This document shows positions 16,729 to 25,396 of a stretch of DNA of 48,149 nucleotides, piece by piece. The translations under genes were made by a program, and so were the position numbers. How positions within the stretch are numbered: position 1 is the first letter of the stretch; each line of letters opens with the position of its first letter. This DNA comes from Candidatus Bathyarchaeota archaeon A05DMB-3. Its GTDB lineage: Archaea > Thermoproteota > Bathyarchaeia > Bathyarchaeales > Bathycorpusculaceae. The notes below the pieces were generated by a model, which was not told where the DNA came from, ran no database searches, and saw only the letters and a program-made list of their open reading frames with translations. The DNA is taken from the NCBI GenBank assembly GCA_019685555.1, contig JABFQN010000010.1, forward strand, positions 1 to 48,149. Direction: 5' to 3'.

Positions 16729-18348
16729 ATGATGGATGAAGCTGTTAGAGAGATTGTGGAGGCTTTGATGCGTATTCCTTTGCCTAGTCGTGATGATGTT
16801 GCTCGTGTTAAGATTAGGGTTGCAGCCAAATATGGGCTTGGGAGGATTCCTTCGAATGCTGAGATAATAGCGGTTTTGAAGGCTGAGGAGAAGGCTAAGC
16901 TTCTTCCTGTTTTGCGTAGGAAAGCTACGAGAGCGATTTCGGGTGTCACTGTGGTTGCTGTTATGACTAGGCCTTATCCTTGTCCGCAGCAAGAGCCCTG
17001 CGCTTACTGTCCTGGCGGCCCGCCTTTTGGAGTGCCGCAAAGCTATACTGGTTTTGAGCCTGCTGCTATGCGGGGTTTGCAGCATGCTTTTGACCCTTAT
17101 GGGCAGGTTAGGAGTCGTATTGAACAGTTGCGTGCGATTGGGCATAAAGTGGATAAGGTGGAGCTTATTGTTATGGGTGGGACTTTTCCAGCCACGCCTT
17201 ACGCGTATCAGACATGGTTTGTTCAGCGTTGTTTAGACGCCATAGCTGGTGTGGATTCTGCTGGTATTGAAGAGGCTAAGCGGTTGGCGGAGACAAGCTG
17301 CATACGCAATGTTGGCATCACGGTGGAAACGCGTCCAGACTGGGCTAAAACGGAGCATGTGGACAGAATGCTGGAAATGGGCGTAACACGTGTTGAGCTT
17401 GGCGTCCAAAACCCGGATGATGGCGTTTACAGGCTTGTGGGTAGAAAACACACTGTGGCGGATGTAGTGGAAGCTACGCGGATACTGAAGGATGCTGGGT
17501 TAAAGGTTGTCTATCACATGATGCCCGGTTTGCCCGGTTCAAGCATTGAGAAGGATTTGGAGGCGTTTAAGCGGATTTTTGCAGATTCCGCCTTTAAGCC
17601 TGACATGATTAAGATTTACCCATGCCTAGTTTTGAAGGACACTAAAGCTTACGATTGGTTTTTGCGGGGCGAGTATAAGCCCTACACGACTGAGGATGCT
17701 GCAAGGCTTATTGTTGAAGTTAAGAGGATGATTCCATCTTGGGTGCGCATAATGCGTGTGCAACGCGATATTCCAGCGCCTTTAATAGTTGCTGGCGTTA
17801 AAATGAGCAACCTTCGGCAGTTGGTTCAGCAAAAACTGAAAGAGCAAGGCTTACAGTGCCGATGCATAAGGTGCCGCGAAGTTGGACATAGGCTTTTGGC
17901 GGATGGCGTAAAACCAGACCCGGAAAAGGTTAGGATTTTGACAACGCGTTATGAGGCTTCTGAAGGCGAAGAAATATTCATTTCAGCAGAAGACATCGAA
18001 AACGATGTTTTGATAGGCTATTTACGCTTGCGCATCCCATCCGAGAAGGCGCACAGACCAGAAATAAGGGCGGAACCGTGCAGCATAATCCGCGAACTCC
18101 ACGTTTACGGACCAGTCGTGCCAGTCGGCAAACACCTGCCAAAGGCTTGGCAACATAAAGGCTATGGAAGTGTTTTGCTGGCAGAGGCGGAACGCATAAC
18201 CCGCCAAGAATATGGCTTTAGGAAGATACTTGTTATAAGCGCTTTAGGAACAAAACAATACTATAAACGGTTCGGATACAAACACGAAGGACCATACATG
18301 ACAAAAACATTGGAGAATAAAGTACCAGTCACGCGTGATAAATTTTAA
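16729..18348 (+). CDS. elp3: Elp3, tRNA wobble-uridine radical SAM/acetyltransferase
   Basis: Elp3 adds the carboxymethyl group at C5 of wobble U34 using S-adenosylmethionine and acetyl-CoA. The 539-residue product has the radical SAM cysteines C85, C91 and C94 in CPQQEPCAYCPGG, the following GVTRVELGVQ and MMPGLPGS barrel strands, and a C-terminal GNAT domain (about 390-530) with GYGSVLLAEAERI and YYKRFGYKHEGPYM. Archaeal Elp3 works without the other Elongator subunits. A TATA-like TTTATTTAAG (about 16682-16692) predicts a short leader. The two start codons ATGATG at 16729 are equivalent choices. Codons are mostly T-ending in the first third and C/A-ending in the last third. Confidence 0.96.
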   Translation: MMDEAVREIVEALMRIPLPSRDDVARVKIRVAAKYGLGRIPSNAEIIAVLKAEEKAKLLPVLRRKATRAISGVTVVAVMTRPYPCPQQEPCAYCPGGPPFGVPQSYTGFEPAAMRGLQHAFDPYGQVRSRIEQLRAIGHKVDKVELIVMGGTFPATPYAYQTWFVQRCLDAIAGVDSAGIEEAKRLAETSCIRNVGITVETRPDWAKTEHVDRMLEMGVTRVELGVQNPDDGVYRLVGRKHTVADVVEATRILKDAGLKVVYHMMPGLPGSSIEKDLEAFKRIFADSAFKPDMIKIYPCLVLKDTKAYDWFLRGEYKPYTTEDAARLIVEVKRMIPSWVRIMRVQRDIPAPLIVAGVKMSNLRQLVQQKLKEQGLQCRCIRCREVGHRLLADGVKPDPEKVRILTTRYEASEGEEIFISAEDIENDVLIGYLRLRIPSEKAHRPEIRAEPCSIIRELHVYGPVVPVGKHLPKAWQHKGYGSVLLAEAERITRQEYGFRKILVISALGTKQYYKRFGYKHEGPYMTKTLENKVPVTRDKF

Positions 18349-18385
18349 CTTGTACCGTTTATTTAACAACTAATTATAACATCGC

Positions 18386-18398
18386 AAAGTTTTTAAGC
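18386..18398 (+). promoter_or_regulatory. TATA box of the candidate RNA
   Basis: AAAGTTTTTAAGC lies 25-30 bases before the GC-rich segment that begins at about 18421, the normal archaeal distance from TATA element to transcription start. Confidence 0.45.
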
Positions 18399-18420
18399 AA
18401 ATGGACGCTTTAGTCTATTT

Positions 18421-18495
18421 TGCGAGTAAGTCCCGCCCGAGGCTATGATGCCCGTGGACTCGGGATGGGAGCGATAGGGCGGGGTTCGCTTTTTT
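18421..18495 (+). ncRNA. Candidate structured non-coding RNA of about 70-75 nt
   Basis: A GC-rich block stands out of AT-rich surroundings between two convergent genes and has no reading frame. GCGA (18422-18425) pairs with TCGC (18486-18489), and CCCGCCC (18432-18438) pairs with GGGCGGG (18477-18483). A competing hairpin CCCGAG/CTCGGG (18436-18441 with 18459-18464) uses three of the same C residues. A TATA box lies at the right distance upstream, and six T residues (18490-18495) end the block. It does not match tRNA, SRP RNA, RNase P or a box C/D RNA, and it lacks a 3' ACA. It could also be an elaborate terminator for elp3. Confidence 0.5.
18490..18495 (+). terminator. Oligo-T stretch after the candidate RNA
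   Basis: Six consecutive T residues follow the TCGC stem end; T-runs are the usual archaeal termination signal. Confidence 0.4.
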
Positions 18496-18496
18496 A

Positions 18497-19156
18497 CTAT
18501 TTCCAGAGATAGTTGAAATACTCCACTTTATCCTTAATTATTCTATAATAGCAGTTGTTGTTATGCTCATACCTATGGAAGCAGGCGCCCGCAAGAAAAT
18601 CCACAGCTTGCAGACAATGTTCTCTCTGAGAGTTTTCATGATGAATCTCTATGTTGCTTAATTTTATTTGTTCCGTTTGTTTCCATTGAATGGTCATAAG
18701 CCATGAAGCTTTGTTAATTGCATAATGATTGAATGCCTCTTTACTAATGCGTCTGAGGCTTTTATCAACAACTATGTGTAGCTTGTCATTCGGCGTCATT
18801 TTGGGAAGAATATTTTTCATTATAGTATCAACTATGACAAAGTTATAAAGTACGGCAGTTTTTCCTTTCAGCTCTGGTTTTACCTTTGCTTTTTCTAATA
18901 CAATAAAACCAATTTTCACATTGCACTTGGAGATTTTTTCTAGAACTGTTCGCCTTACAGAGTCTCTGGAATTTGAATATTTTAATTCATTGCATCCTCT
19001 GGCGTATTCATTTCTTTCGTGCAATTTCTTCAGCAAGCGCTTCATAATTTTTGCTGCTTCAAATGGATAGTCCAAAATCAGGTAGGCAACTATAAAAAAC
19101 CGCGACGATTTTGAAGAAAATCCTAAATCGCCACTTTCATCTATGTAAACATACAT
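18497..19156 (-). CDS. DUF3800 family protein (predicted RNase H-like fold)
   Basis: The 219-residue product opens with MYVYIDESGDLGF, the DESGD motif that marks DUF3800 proteins, and has the later acidic strand LHIVVDKSLRR and the C-terminal QAVDFLAGA. These acidic positions are thought to form a metal site like that of RNase H-type nucleases; the function is undetermined, and homologues are often found in defence islands or beside mobile elements. Here it sits alone between the candidate RNA and gatD. The ATG at 19154-19156 has no clear ribosome binding site. It is AT-richer than its neighbours, which may hint at acquisition. Confidence 0.82.
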   Translation of the reverse strand: MYVYIDESGDLGFSSKSSRFFIVAYLILDYPFEAAKIMKRLLKKLHERNEYARGCNELKYSNSRDSVRRTVLEKISKCNVKIGFIVLEKAKVKPELKGKTAVLYNFVIVDTIMKNILPKMTPNDKLHIVVDKSLRRISKEAFNHYAINKASWLMTIQWKQTEQIKLSNIEIHHENSQREHCLQAVDFLAGACFHRYEHNNNCYYRIIKDKVEYFNYLWK

Positions 19157-19269
19157 TTAATATCTTTTTCCAGTATCCTTATGCTACTTAATAATCATTT
19201 TGAGTTCATTTTTACGATAAAGTTAAAGACCAAAAAAGCCTTTTCTCAATTAAAGTTGGAGAAATGAAA

Positions 19270-20613
19270 ATGAGTGCAGAAAAATTCTCCGGCTATAAAG
19301 GTGAAGTCTTAGAGGTTGTCAGAAGAGTTGATGTTGAAATTGGTGATTTGATTCGTATTACTAAGGGTGGTCAAGTTTTTGAGGGTATTCTTATTCCGCG
19401 TTCTGAGTATGGTGATGACAAGCATATTGTGATTAAGTTGCGTAGTGGCTACAATATTGGTGTGCGCCTAACCCCGGACGCCAAAGTGGAAAAAGTTGGG
19501 AAAGGCGAAAAACCAGCCTTTGTTGCTCCGCCTTTGCCGGAGCAGAACCCCGCTTTGCCAAAAGTCTCCATTATTAGTACTGGTGGGACTATTGCTAGTC
19601 GTGTGGATTATAGGACGGGTGCTGTTCGTCCAGCATTAACGGCAAGCGACCTTTACAGCGTTGTGCCGGAGTTGGCGGACATTGCCCGCATAGACGCCCA
19701 AATACTGTTCAGCCTCTACAGCGAAAACATTACGCCAGCCCACTGGACGAAAATGGCGAAAACTGTGGCTGAAAAAATCGAGGAGGGCGTGGACGGCGTA
19801 GTCATAGCCCACGGAACAGACACTATGGGTTATTCGGCTGCAGCCCTAAGCTTCGCCCTACAAAACCTTCCAGTGCCAGTGGTTTTTGTTGGTTCTCAGC
19901 GTTCAGCCGACCGTCCCAGCTCGGATGCAGCCACAAACTTGACAGGCGCTGTTTTAGCCGCTGCAAAGGCGCCTTTCGCAGAAGTAGCCGTAGCCATGCA
20001 CGCAACAGTTTCAGACAAAGCCATAGCCGTCCACCGCGGAACCCGCGTGCGCAAGTGCCACACAAGCAGACGCGACGCCTTCAAAACAATAAACGCCCAG
20101 CCCATAGCAAAAATAGAAGAAAACCACATAGTTATGCTTACAGATGATTACAAAAAACGCGACCCTTCACAAAAGCTTACAGTTAAGCCAAACTTCAGCG
20201 AAGAAGTCGCCCTAATCAAGTTTTATCCCGGCATGAACCCAGCAGTAATAGACTGGTATGTGGATAACGGCTACAAAGCCATAGTTCTGGAAGGCACCGG
20301 CTTAGGACATGTGGCAAACAGCCTCTTTCAACCTATAAAGCGCGCAGTGGATAATGGCGTTTTAGTGGCTATGGCTTCCCAGTGCATATGGGGGCGAGTA
20401 AACATGAGCGTATATGATACTGGAAGGGACTTGCTGGCTCTTGGCGTGATTCCGCTGGAGGACATGCTGGCGGAAACAGCAACAGTCAAACTCATATGGA
20501 TATTCGGACAAACCAGCAACGCCGAAGAAGCGAAAAAACTTCTAAAAACAAACATCGCCGGCGAATTTTCCGAACGCTCAATATATGGAGAAGAGGAGAC
20601 ATCCAAACCATGA
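19270..20613 (+). CDS. gatD: Glu-tRNA(Gln) amidotransferase subunit D
   Basis: GatD is the asparaginase-like subunit that frees ammonia from glutamine or asparagine for the archaeal conversion of Glu-tRNA(Gln) to Gln-tRNA(Gln). The N-terminal beta-barrel (YKGEVLEVV to VGIRL-like strands) is followed by the L-asparaginase domain with the catalytic threonine in STGGTIASR and the second threonine/aspartate motif HGTDTMGYS. An ATG at 19264 is only two bases from GGAG (19258-19261), while ATG 19270 is eight bases away, so I use 19270. The stop overlaps the gatE start (ATGA). Codons switch from T-ending to C/A-ending at about 19640. Confidence 0.96.
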   Translation: MSAEKFSGYKGEVLEVVRRVDVEIGDLIRITKGGQVFEGILIPRSEYGDDKHIVIKLRSGYNIGVRLTPDAKVEKVGKGEKPAFVAPPLPEQNPALPKVSIISTGGTIASRVDYRTGAVRPALTASDLYSVVPELADIARIDAQILFSLYSENITPAHWTKMAKTVAEKIEEGVDGVVIAHGTDTMGYSAAALSFALQNLPVPVVFVGSQRSADRPSSDAATNLTGAVLAAAKAPFAEVAVAMHATVSDKAIAVHRGTRVRKCHTSRRDAFKTINAQPIAKIEENHIVMLTDDYKKRDPSQKLTVKPNFSEEVALIKFYPGMNPAVIDWYVDNGYKAIVLEGTGLGHVANSLFQPIKRAVDNGVLVAMASQCIWGRVNMSVYDTGRDLLALGVIPLEDMLAETATVKLIWIFGQTSNAEEAKKLLKTNIAGEFSERSIYGEEETSKP

Positions 20614-22517
20614 CAACCGAAAAAGTGGACTATACGCGAATAGGCTTAAAAGTGGGCTTAGAAGTCCACCAGCAACTAGAAACCGCCACCAAACTCTTCT
20701 GCGCATGTAGACCAGAACTCTTCAAAGAAGAACCGCAAATCACATTTCTAAGGCGTTTAAGACCAACCCAAAGCGAACTAGGCCAAATAGACCCAGCAGC
20801 CTACTTCGAATTCCAAAAAGGCGTAAAAATCCTATACGAAGCGAACACGCAAACCGCCTGCCTAGTGGAAATGGACGAAGAGCCACCCCACCCGCTTAAC
20901 ATGGAAGCCGTAGAAATAGCCCTAACAGCAGCCTTAATGATGAACGCCACGCCAGTCGACGAAATCCACGTCATGCGCAAAACCGTCATAGACGGCTCCA
21001 ACACAACAGGCTTCCAACGCACATGCGTCATAGCCCTAAACGGCACAATAAAAGTAGACGAAAAAACAGTGCCCATCCAACACGTAAGCCTAGAAGAAGA
21101 CGCCGCCCGCAAAACAGGAGAAGAAGACACCCTTATCCGCTATAGGATAGACCGACTGGGCATACCATTAATCGAAATAGCCACAGCCCCAGTCATAAAA
21201 ACGCCAAAAGAAGCCGGCGAAGTAGCCCTAGCCATAGGCAAAATCCTCCGCGCCACCGGACGCGTTAAGCGCGGACTAGGCACAATACGCCAAGACCTAA
21301 ACATCTCAATAATCTGCGGAGCATTAACAGAAATAAAAGGCGTCCAAGAACTTGAGCTTATACCGCTGGTTGTAGAATACGAAGTTCAAAGACAGCTAAA
21401 CCTAATAAAAATCAGCGAAGAACTCGCCAAAGCCGGAATCCGCCCAGAAAACCTGAAAGAAGAATTTTTCGACGTAACAGAAGTTTTCCAACAAACAAAA
21501 TGCAAAGTCATCCAAAAAGCCATAAACAAAAACCAGAAAGTCCTAGCCCTAAAACTTCCAAAATTCAAAGGTTTCTTAAAAAGAGAACTCATGCCAAACA
21601 TACGCCTTGGAACAGAAATGGCTGACCGCGCAAAATTCTGGGGACGCGTCGGCGGCATCTTCCACACAGATGAACTTCCAGCCTATGGCATAACAGCCCA
21701 AGAAGTCGAAGCCCTAAGAAAGGCAGTGCGTGTTCAAGAACAAGACGCAGTGGTCTTCGTCGCCGACACAATGGAAAATGCCACAGATGCTTTAAAGGCG
21801 GTGCTGGAAAGAGCCCGAGAAGCCATAAAAGGTGTTCCGGAAGAAACCCGCGCAGCAAACCCAGATGGAACAACCCGCTACATGCGACCAAGACCAGGAG
21901 CCGCCCGCATGTATCCCGAAACAGATATTCCGCCAATACAAATAACCCAAAAACACTTGGAAAAAATCCGCACGCATCTGCCGGAGCTTCCAGAACAGAA
22001 ACTTAAGCGACTAATGCATGAATATGCTTTAAACCAGAAACTAGCAAAACAACTCATGAACTCAGAACACGCTGAACTATTCGAAACAATAGTTAAAGAA
22101 AGCAAAGTCTCCCCAACCACAGTCGCCGCCTTCCTAACCGAAACCCTAAAAGCCCTAAAACGCGACGGCATACAAACCGAAAAAATTTCACAAAACCAAA
22201 TAAGAGAACTTTTCAAGGCTTTAGCCACTGGCGAAATAGCAAAAGAAGCTCTACAAGACATTGCCGCATGGCTTTCAAAACACGAGGGAAAAACCCCAAA
22301 AGAGGCTGCTGAAAGCCTAGGCTTAAAAACCCTATCAAAAGAGGAGCTTGAAAAAATCGTTGAAGAAATAATCACGCAAAACAAGGATTTGGTGAAAAAA
22401 AGTGGCGTCAAAGCCTTCGGTCCCATAATGGGTATGGTTATGCGAGAAGTTAGGGGCAGAGCAAACGCGGAACTCGTCGGTGAACTTATTAAAAAGAAAC
22501 TTGCTGAAAAAGTGTAA
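20610..22517 (+). CDS. gatE: Glu-tRNA(Gln) amidotransferase subunit E
   Basis: GatE is the tRNA-binding kinase subunit paired with GatD; it phosphorylates the glutamyl ester and passes on ammonia. The 635-residue product has the GatB-type cradle (VGLEVHQQLET near the start, then GSNTTGFQRT, SLEEDAARK and GLGTIRQDLNIS), the archaea-specific AspRS-like insertion, and the helical YqeY-type tail. The frame is open for 38 codons upstream, but that part lies inside gatD; the start is the ATG at 20610 that overlaps the gatD stop, with GAGGAG about 12 bases before it. gatD and gatE form one operon. Confidence 0.96.
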   Translation: MTTEKVDYTRIGLKVGLEVHQQLETATKLFCACRPELFKEEPQITFLRRLRPTQSELGQIDPAAYFEFQKGVKILYEANTQTACLVEMDEEPPHPLNMEAVEIALTAALMMNATPVDEIHVMRKTVIDGSNTTGFQRTCVIALNGTIKVDEKTVPIQHVSLEEDAARKTGEEDTLIRYRIDRLGIPLIEIATAPVIKTPKEAGEVALAIGKILRATGRVKRGLGTIRQDLNISIICGALTEIKGVQELELIPLVVEYEVQRQLNLIKISEELAKAGIRPENLKEEFFDVTEVFQQTKCKVIQKAINKNQKVLALKLPKFKGFLKRELMPNIRLGTEMADRAKFWGRVGGIFHTDELPAYGITAQEVEALRKAVRVQEQDAVVFVADTMENATDALKAVLERAREAIKGVPEETRAANPDGTTRYMRPRPGAARMYPETDIPPIQITQKHLEKIRTHLPELPEQKLKRLMHEYALNQKLAKQLMNSEHAELFETIVKESKVSPTTVAAFLTETLKALKRDGIQTEKISQNQIRELFKALATGEIAKEALQDIAAWLSKHEGKTPKEAAESLGLKTLSKEELEKIVEEIITQNKDLVKKSGVKAFGPIMGMVMREVRGRANAELVGELIKKKLAEKV

Positions 22518-22520
22518 AGG

Positions 22521-23171
22521 CTATCGGTATTTTTCCAATGGAACCATTTTCTCTTCCATTGGTTTTATGTTTTCTCCACAATAGGGGCATATTTTAAACT
22601 CTGGAAGGATGGGCTTTCCACATGCGACGCAGATATTTGGATACTTCAGTTTCTCTTCAAAACTCCTCAATTCCCTTTTAAAGTGGTTCAATTCCGTCTT
22701 TATCTTTTCCACACCTTCCTTGAGCGGTTGAATCTCCTTTATCTCAGCCCTTATATTGTATATTATATCTCTAACCTGGGATAATAATGCGCTGTTCATT
22801 TCCACTGTCTCGTTCATCGCGTCTAAAATTTCGCTTTTCTCCTCCAACAGTCGGGTTTCAACGGTGCTCTGTTTCTTTGCGTCTGAGAGGATTTTGTTTA
22901 GGAAGGTTTCAACAGGGTTTTCGAAGGCTATGGCGCATGTTATCCCCCACAAGGTGAAGGTGGCGGCGGCGCTGATGAGGAAATAGGTTGTCGGCGTTAT
23001 TGCTTGAAGCTTAGACTCCAGGAATGGGTAAAGCCGTAAAAGCGTAATGGGGTTGTTAAAGAGGAAAGCGTTTGCTGCGTCAATGAGGTGGGCGATGGAT
23101 ATAGCCGTTAGGGAGCTGAAGAGCCAGACACCTATTCCCTTTTTAGTCAAGCATGGTTCCTCGCTTCTCAA
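22521..23171 (-). CDS. Membrane protein with coiled coil and C-terminal zinc ribbon, unknown function
   Basis: I recognise no family. The 216-residue product has two membrane helices (about 14-35 and 61-84), a long charged coiled coil (about 95-175), and a C-terminal zinc ribbon with cysteine pairs CVACGKP and CPYCGEN, followed by a short tail. The zinc ribbon would lie in the cytoplasm if both termini do. The listed start is TTG 23169-23171. A second TTG (23148-23150) has GAGG in front and may be the true start. It is convergent with gatE (3 bases apart) and divergent from the winged-helix-like gene at 23270. Confidence 0.65.
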   Translation of the reverse strand: MRSEEPCLTKKGIGVWLFSSLTAISIAHLIDAANAFLFNNPITLLRLYPFLESKLQAITPTTYFLISAAATFTLWGITCAIAFENPVETFLNKILSDAKKQSTVETRLLEEKSEILDAMNETVEMNSALLSQVRDIIYNIRAEIKEIQPLKEGVEKIKTELNHFKRELRSFEEKLKYPNICVACGKPILPEFKICPYCGENIKPMEEKMVPLEKYR

Positions 23172-23269
23172 ATATTACATCTTAATATTTAATACAGATA
23201 TTCCGAAAACCGCAATATATCGGCACGCGTAAATTCTAAAAGGAGAAGTGCCTTTTATATAGGGGTGTG

Positions 23270-23764
23270 ATGGGTTTGGGTGAGAAGGTGGCGAAACATT
23301 CTGGAGAAGAGTTTTCTTTCCGCGTTAAATTTGGCGACTACGAGGTGGAGGTTAGGGGTTCCCGTGGCGATGTTTTAGAGGCCATAAAGGAACTGCCAAA
23401 CCTCATGTCAAACTTGGGTAAGGCTTTTGAAAACCTTAAACCAGAAACCGTTGCCACGGTCACTGTTAAGGCTCCAGTAACAACCGTTAAGGGAGAATCC
23501 CCTGTCGAGAAATATCCAAAAATTCCCAAGGTGGAAAGCTGCGGCGAAGCCGTTTTAAAGGTTCTTGAAAGCGACTGGGGGAAGTGGCGTCCTCGAACCA
23601 TTGTCGAATTAAAAGAGGCTTTAGCGGTTAACAATTTGCGTTTTCCAGGGCGCAATTTAGCTGGAGAATTGCTGGGACTTGTGCGGAAAGGCGTGGTTAG
23701 GCGTTGGAAAACTGATAAAGGTCATGTTTACATTTTAGCTGAAGAGGAGGTTTTGACTCAATAG
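23270..23764 (+). CDS. Unnamed two-domain family, member A (beta-rich domain plus winged-helix-like domain)
   Basis: I recognise no named family. The 164-residue product has an N-terminal part with FRVKFGDYEVEVRGSRGDVL and a following helix (about 15-50), a Thr/Val/Pro linker, and a C-terminal winged-helix-like domain (about 88-160; ESDWGKWRPRTIVELKEAL, then a KTDKGHVYILAE wing). The C-terminal half matches member D at 29203, which reads TCKGVIQKLWEEGW in the same place. GTG at 23267 directly precedes ATG 23270, with GGGG only three bases before it; a TATA-like TTTATATA sits at 23253-23260. It is the first of three same-strand genes of this family. A DNA- or RNA-binding regulator is a guess from the fold. 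Confidence 0.6.
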   Translation: MGLGEKVAKHSGEEFSFRVKFGDYEVEVRGSRGDVLEAIKELPNLMSNLGKAFENLKPETVATVTVKAPVTTVKGESPVEKYPKIPKVESCGEAVLKVLESDWGKWRPRTIVELKEALAVNNLRFPGRNLAGELLGLVRKGVVRRWKTDKGHVYILAEEEVLTQ

Positions 23765-23781
23765 GGGGGCGAGCAAGTCTT

Positions 23782-24255
23782 ATGAAAAAGGTGGAAGTGC
23801 GAATTAAAACATCCTTTGGCGAAATAGTTGTTGAGGGAGAAAACCCTCAAGAGGTTCTAAGCCTATTGGCGGCTTTTCCAAAAGATTTTGTGGAAAACGT
23901 CTCCAACATAGTTTCAAGCAAGCTTGTTCCATCAGCTGCAGCTCAGCTTAAAGGCATAATAGAGTTTACCACCGAGGGACCAGTGCTTATAACACGGGAG
24001 AAGCTTACCCATTATGAGGCTATTGGGCTTATCTTATATGCTTCTGAAGATAGGCAGAACACTGCCACGCAGATTCAGAAACTTTTAGAGTCAAGCGGAA
24101 TAAAATGTATGGTGCCAGCCCGCCTAAACGAAATGACTAAGCGAGGTCAAGTTTTCAAGCCAGACCCTAAAAAGCCAGAGTTTAAGTTGACGGTGCAAGG
24201 CGAAAGATGGATTGAAGACGAAGTCTTAGCTAAGCTTAGAGGGAAGATGAGTTGA
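23782..24255 (+). CDS. Unnamed two-domain family, member B
   Basis: The 157-residue product opens with EVRIKTSFGEIVVEGENPQE, the same beta-rich N-terminal plan as member A, then a helical region. Next comes LKGIIEFTTEGPVLITREKL, which closely parallels member C (CKGLIGFADNAPHLLVSKEK). The C-terminal half looks like a winged helix with the wing FKPDPKKPEFKLT and a Lys-rich end. It lies 17 bases after member A and overlaps member C by four bases, so the three genes are one operon. The function is not known. Confidence 0.6.
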   Translation: MKKVEVRIKTSFGEIVVEGENPQEVLSLLAAFPKDFVENVSNIVSSKLVPSAAAQLKGIIEFTTEGPVLITREKLTHYEAIGLILYASEDRQNTATQIQKLLESSGIKCMVPARLNEMTKRGQVFKPDPKKPEFKLTVQGERWIEDEVLAKLRGKMS

Positions 24256-24764
24256 CCGTTAAAGAAGCACAAATGGCTGTTCATGTTAAATATGGTGGTG
24301 TTGAGCAGATTTTCTCTGGCGGTGTTGAAGAAGTTTGGATTGCCCTAAACAGGTTTTTCGCTGAGCTCGTTCCAGCCTTTGAGGTTTCGAGGTCTTTGGT
24401 TTTAAGCGTAGATTTGCAGAGGCTTGCCAAGGACTGCAAGGGTTTGATTGGTTTCGCTGATAATGCGCCGCACTTGCTTGTTTCGAAGGAAAAGTTAACG
24501 GATAACGAGACTTTGGCACTGCACCTTTTAGCCGCCCATTTAGGTTTTAAGCTTGGCATGTTGAAAACCGATGTGCTAACAAGAGAGGAGCTACAGGCAA
24601 AGTTGGGCAAAAACCCGAAAATCACAAGCACCCGCCTAGGTGAACTCGTTAAAAATGAAATAGCTGAAAAAACCAGTGATGGTGGTTATCGAATTACGGG
24701 TTTTGGTGTGGCTCAAATGCAGAGGGAGTGGCTTCCGAAGATTAGGGCTAAGGTGGGCTTATAA
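24252..24764 (+). CDS. Unnamed two-domain family, member C
   Basis: The 170-residue product starts at TTG 24252, which overlaps the stop of member B (TTGA); ATG 24273 is an alternative that would begin right at the conserved MAVHVKYGG. The N-terminal strand-turn-strand (HVKYGGVEQIFSGG) and helix match members A, B and D, and the KEKLTDNETLALHLLAA segment matches member B. The C-terminus is a predicted winged helix with a basic end. Its last 17 bases overlap the convergent SPOUT methyltransferase gene. Confidence 0.58.
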   Translation: MTVKEAQMAVHVKYGGVEQIFSGGVEEVWIALNRFFAELVPAFEVSRSLVLSVDLQRLAKDCKGLIGFADNAPHLLVSKEKLTDNETLALHLLAAHLGFKLGMLKTDVLTREELQAKLGKNPKITSTRLGELVKNEIAEKTSDGGYRITGFGVAQMQREWLPKIRAKVGL

Positions 24765-25374
24765 GATAGGATTTCAGAAGTTTCTCTTCATCCCTAACAA
24801 TCTTGTCAGAGCGTAGATAGGCTATTAGCTTCTGGCTTATCACGGGTTTTCCATTCTTTAATGGGTAAGCATATGGCAGATGAACTGTCATATACTTGTT
24901 CAGCTTTATGGACAAGCCCTTTTTAACGGGTATTTTTTCCAGTGATGTTCCTTCGCTTACAAGCTTCGCCATGTAAACAGCTCCGTCAATGGTGAATTGG
25001 GCTCTTCCAATGTTGCGCATTGTGGCCTTTGGAAAATGTTTTGTCAAAAGCTTGCTGGTTCTGCCTTTTGGCGGATAGTCGCCGAGAATCCCGCCGACGA
25101 CAACAGCCTCTTTACTAGCGAAATCTTCTGGCTTTAGTGCAAGTTTGGCTTTTGGGTCTAGAACAACAACTTTTTCTGGGTTGAAGACTTCTATTACGCT
25201 TTTATTTTCGACGGCGCCGAGCTTTGAAAGTGCAAGCTTTTCGCTTTCTTTTTTGACGTTTGTGAATAGTAAGCTTTTTTTGCCAACAATTTCCGTGGCG
25301 TTTTCGTATTCGAAGAGAAGCCATTTGCTGATTTTCTGTTCTAAGTGTTCGATAGCGAAGATTGGTTTTGCCAT
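24748..25374 (-). CDS. SPOUT-superfamily methyltransferase, Sfm1-like (PF04252 family)
   Basis: The 208-residue product has the family mark VVGGILGDYPPKGRT (about 92-106), with the DPKAKLALKPEDF and RNIGRAQFTIDGAVYM segments around it. The family is annotated as predicted SAM-dependent RNA methyltransferases; the yeast member Sfm1 methylates an arginine of ribosomal protein S3. Whether the archaeal protein acts on RNA or a ribosomal protein is open. The first residues MAKPIFAIEHLE read on from ATG 25372-25374. It follows pepF on the same strand, with a dispersed repeat between them, and overlaps member C tail-to-tail. Confidence 0.85.
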   Translation of the reverse strand: MAKPIFAIEHLEQKISKWLLFEYENATEIVGKKSLLFTNVKKESEKLALSKLGAVENKSVIEVFNPEKVVVLDPKAKLALKPEDFASKEAVVVGGILGDYPPKGRTSKLLTKHFPKATMRNIGRAQFTIDGAVYMAKLVSEGTSLEKIPVKKGLSIKLNKYMTVHLPYAYPLKNGKPVISQKLIAYLRSDKIVRDEEKLLKSYLISPP

Positions 25375-25396
25375 GTCTTTAAACCATCATTGTAGC

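Noticed and set aside
18421-18490. Candidate RNA as RNase P or tRNA
   Set aside because: GAGTAAGTCC only loosely recalls the RNase P P4 strand; the partner strand and the needed length are missing, and no cloverleaf can be drawn.
20496-20609. N-terminal extension of gatE by 38 codons
   Set aside because: Lies inside gatD in another frame; the ATGA overlap at 20610 and the conserved GatE start fix the true start.
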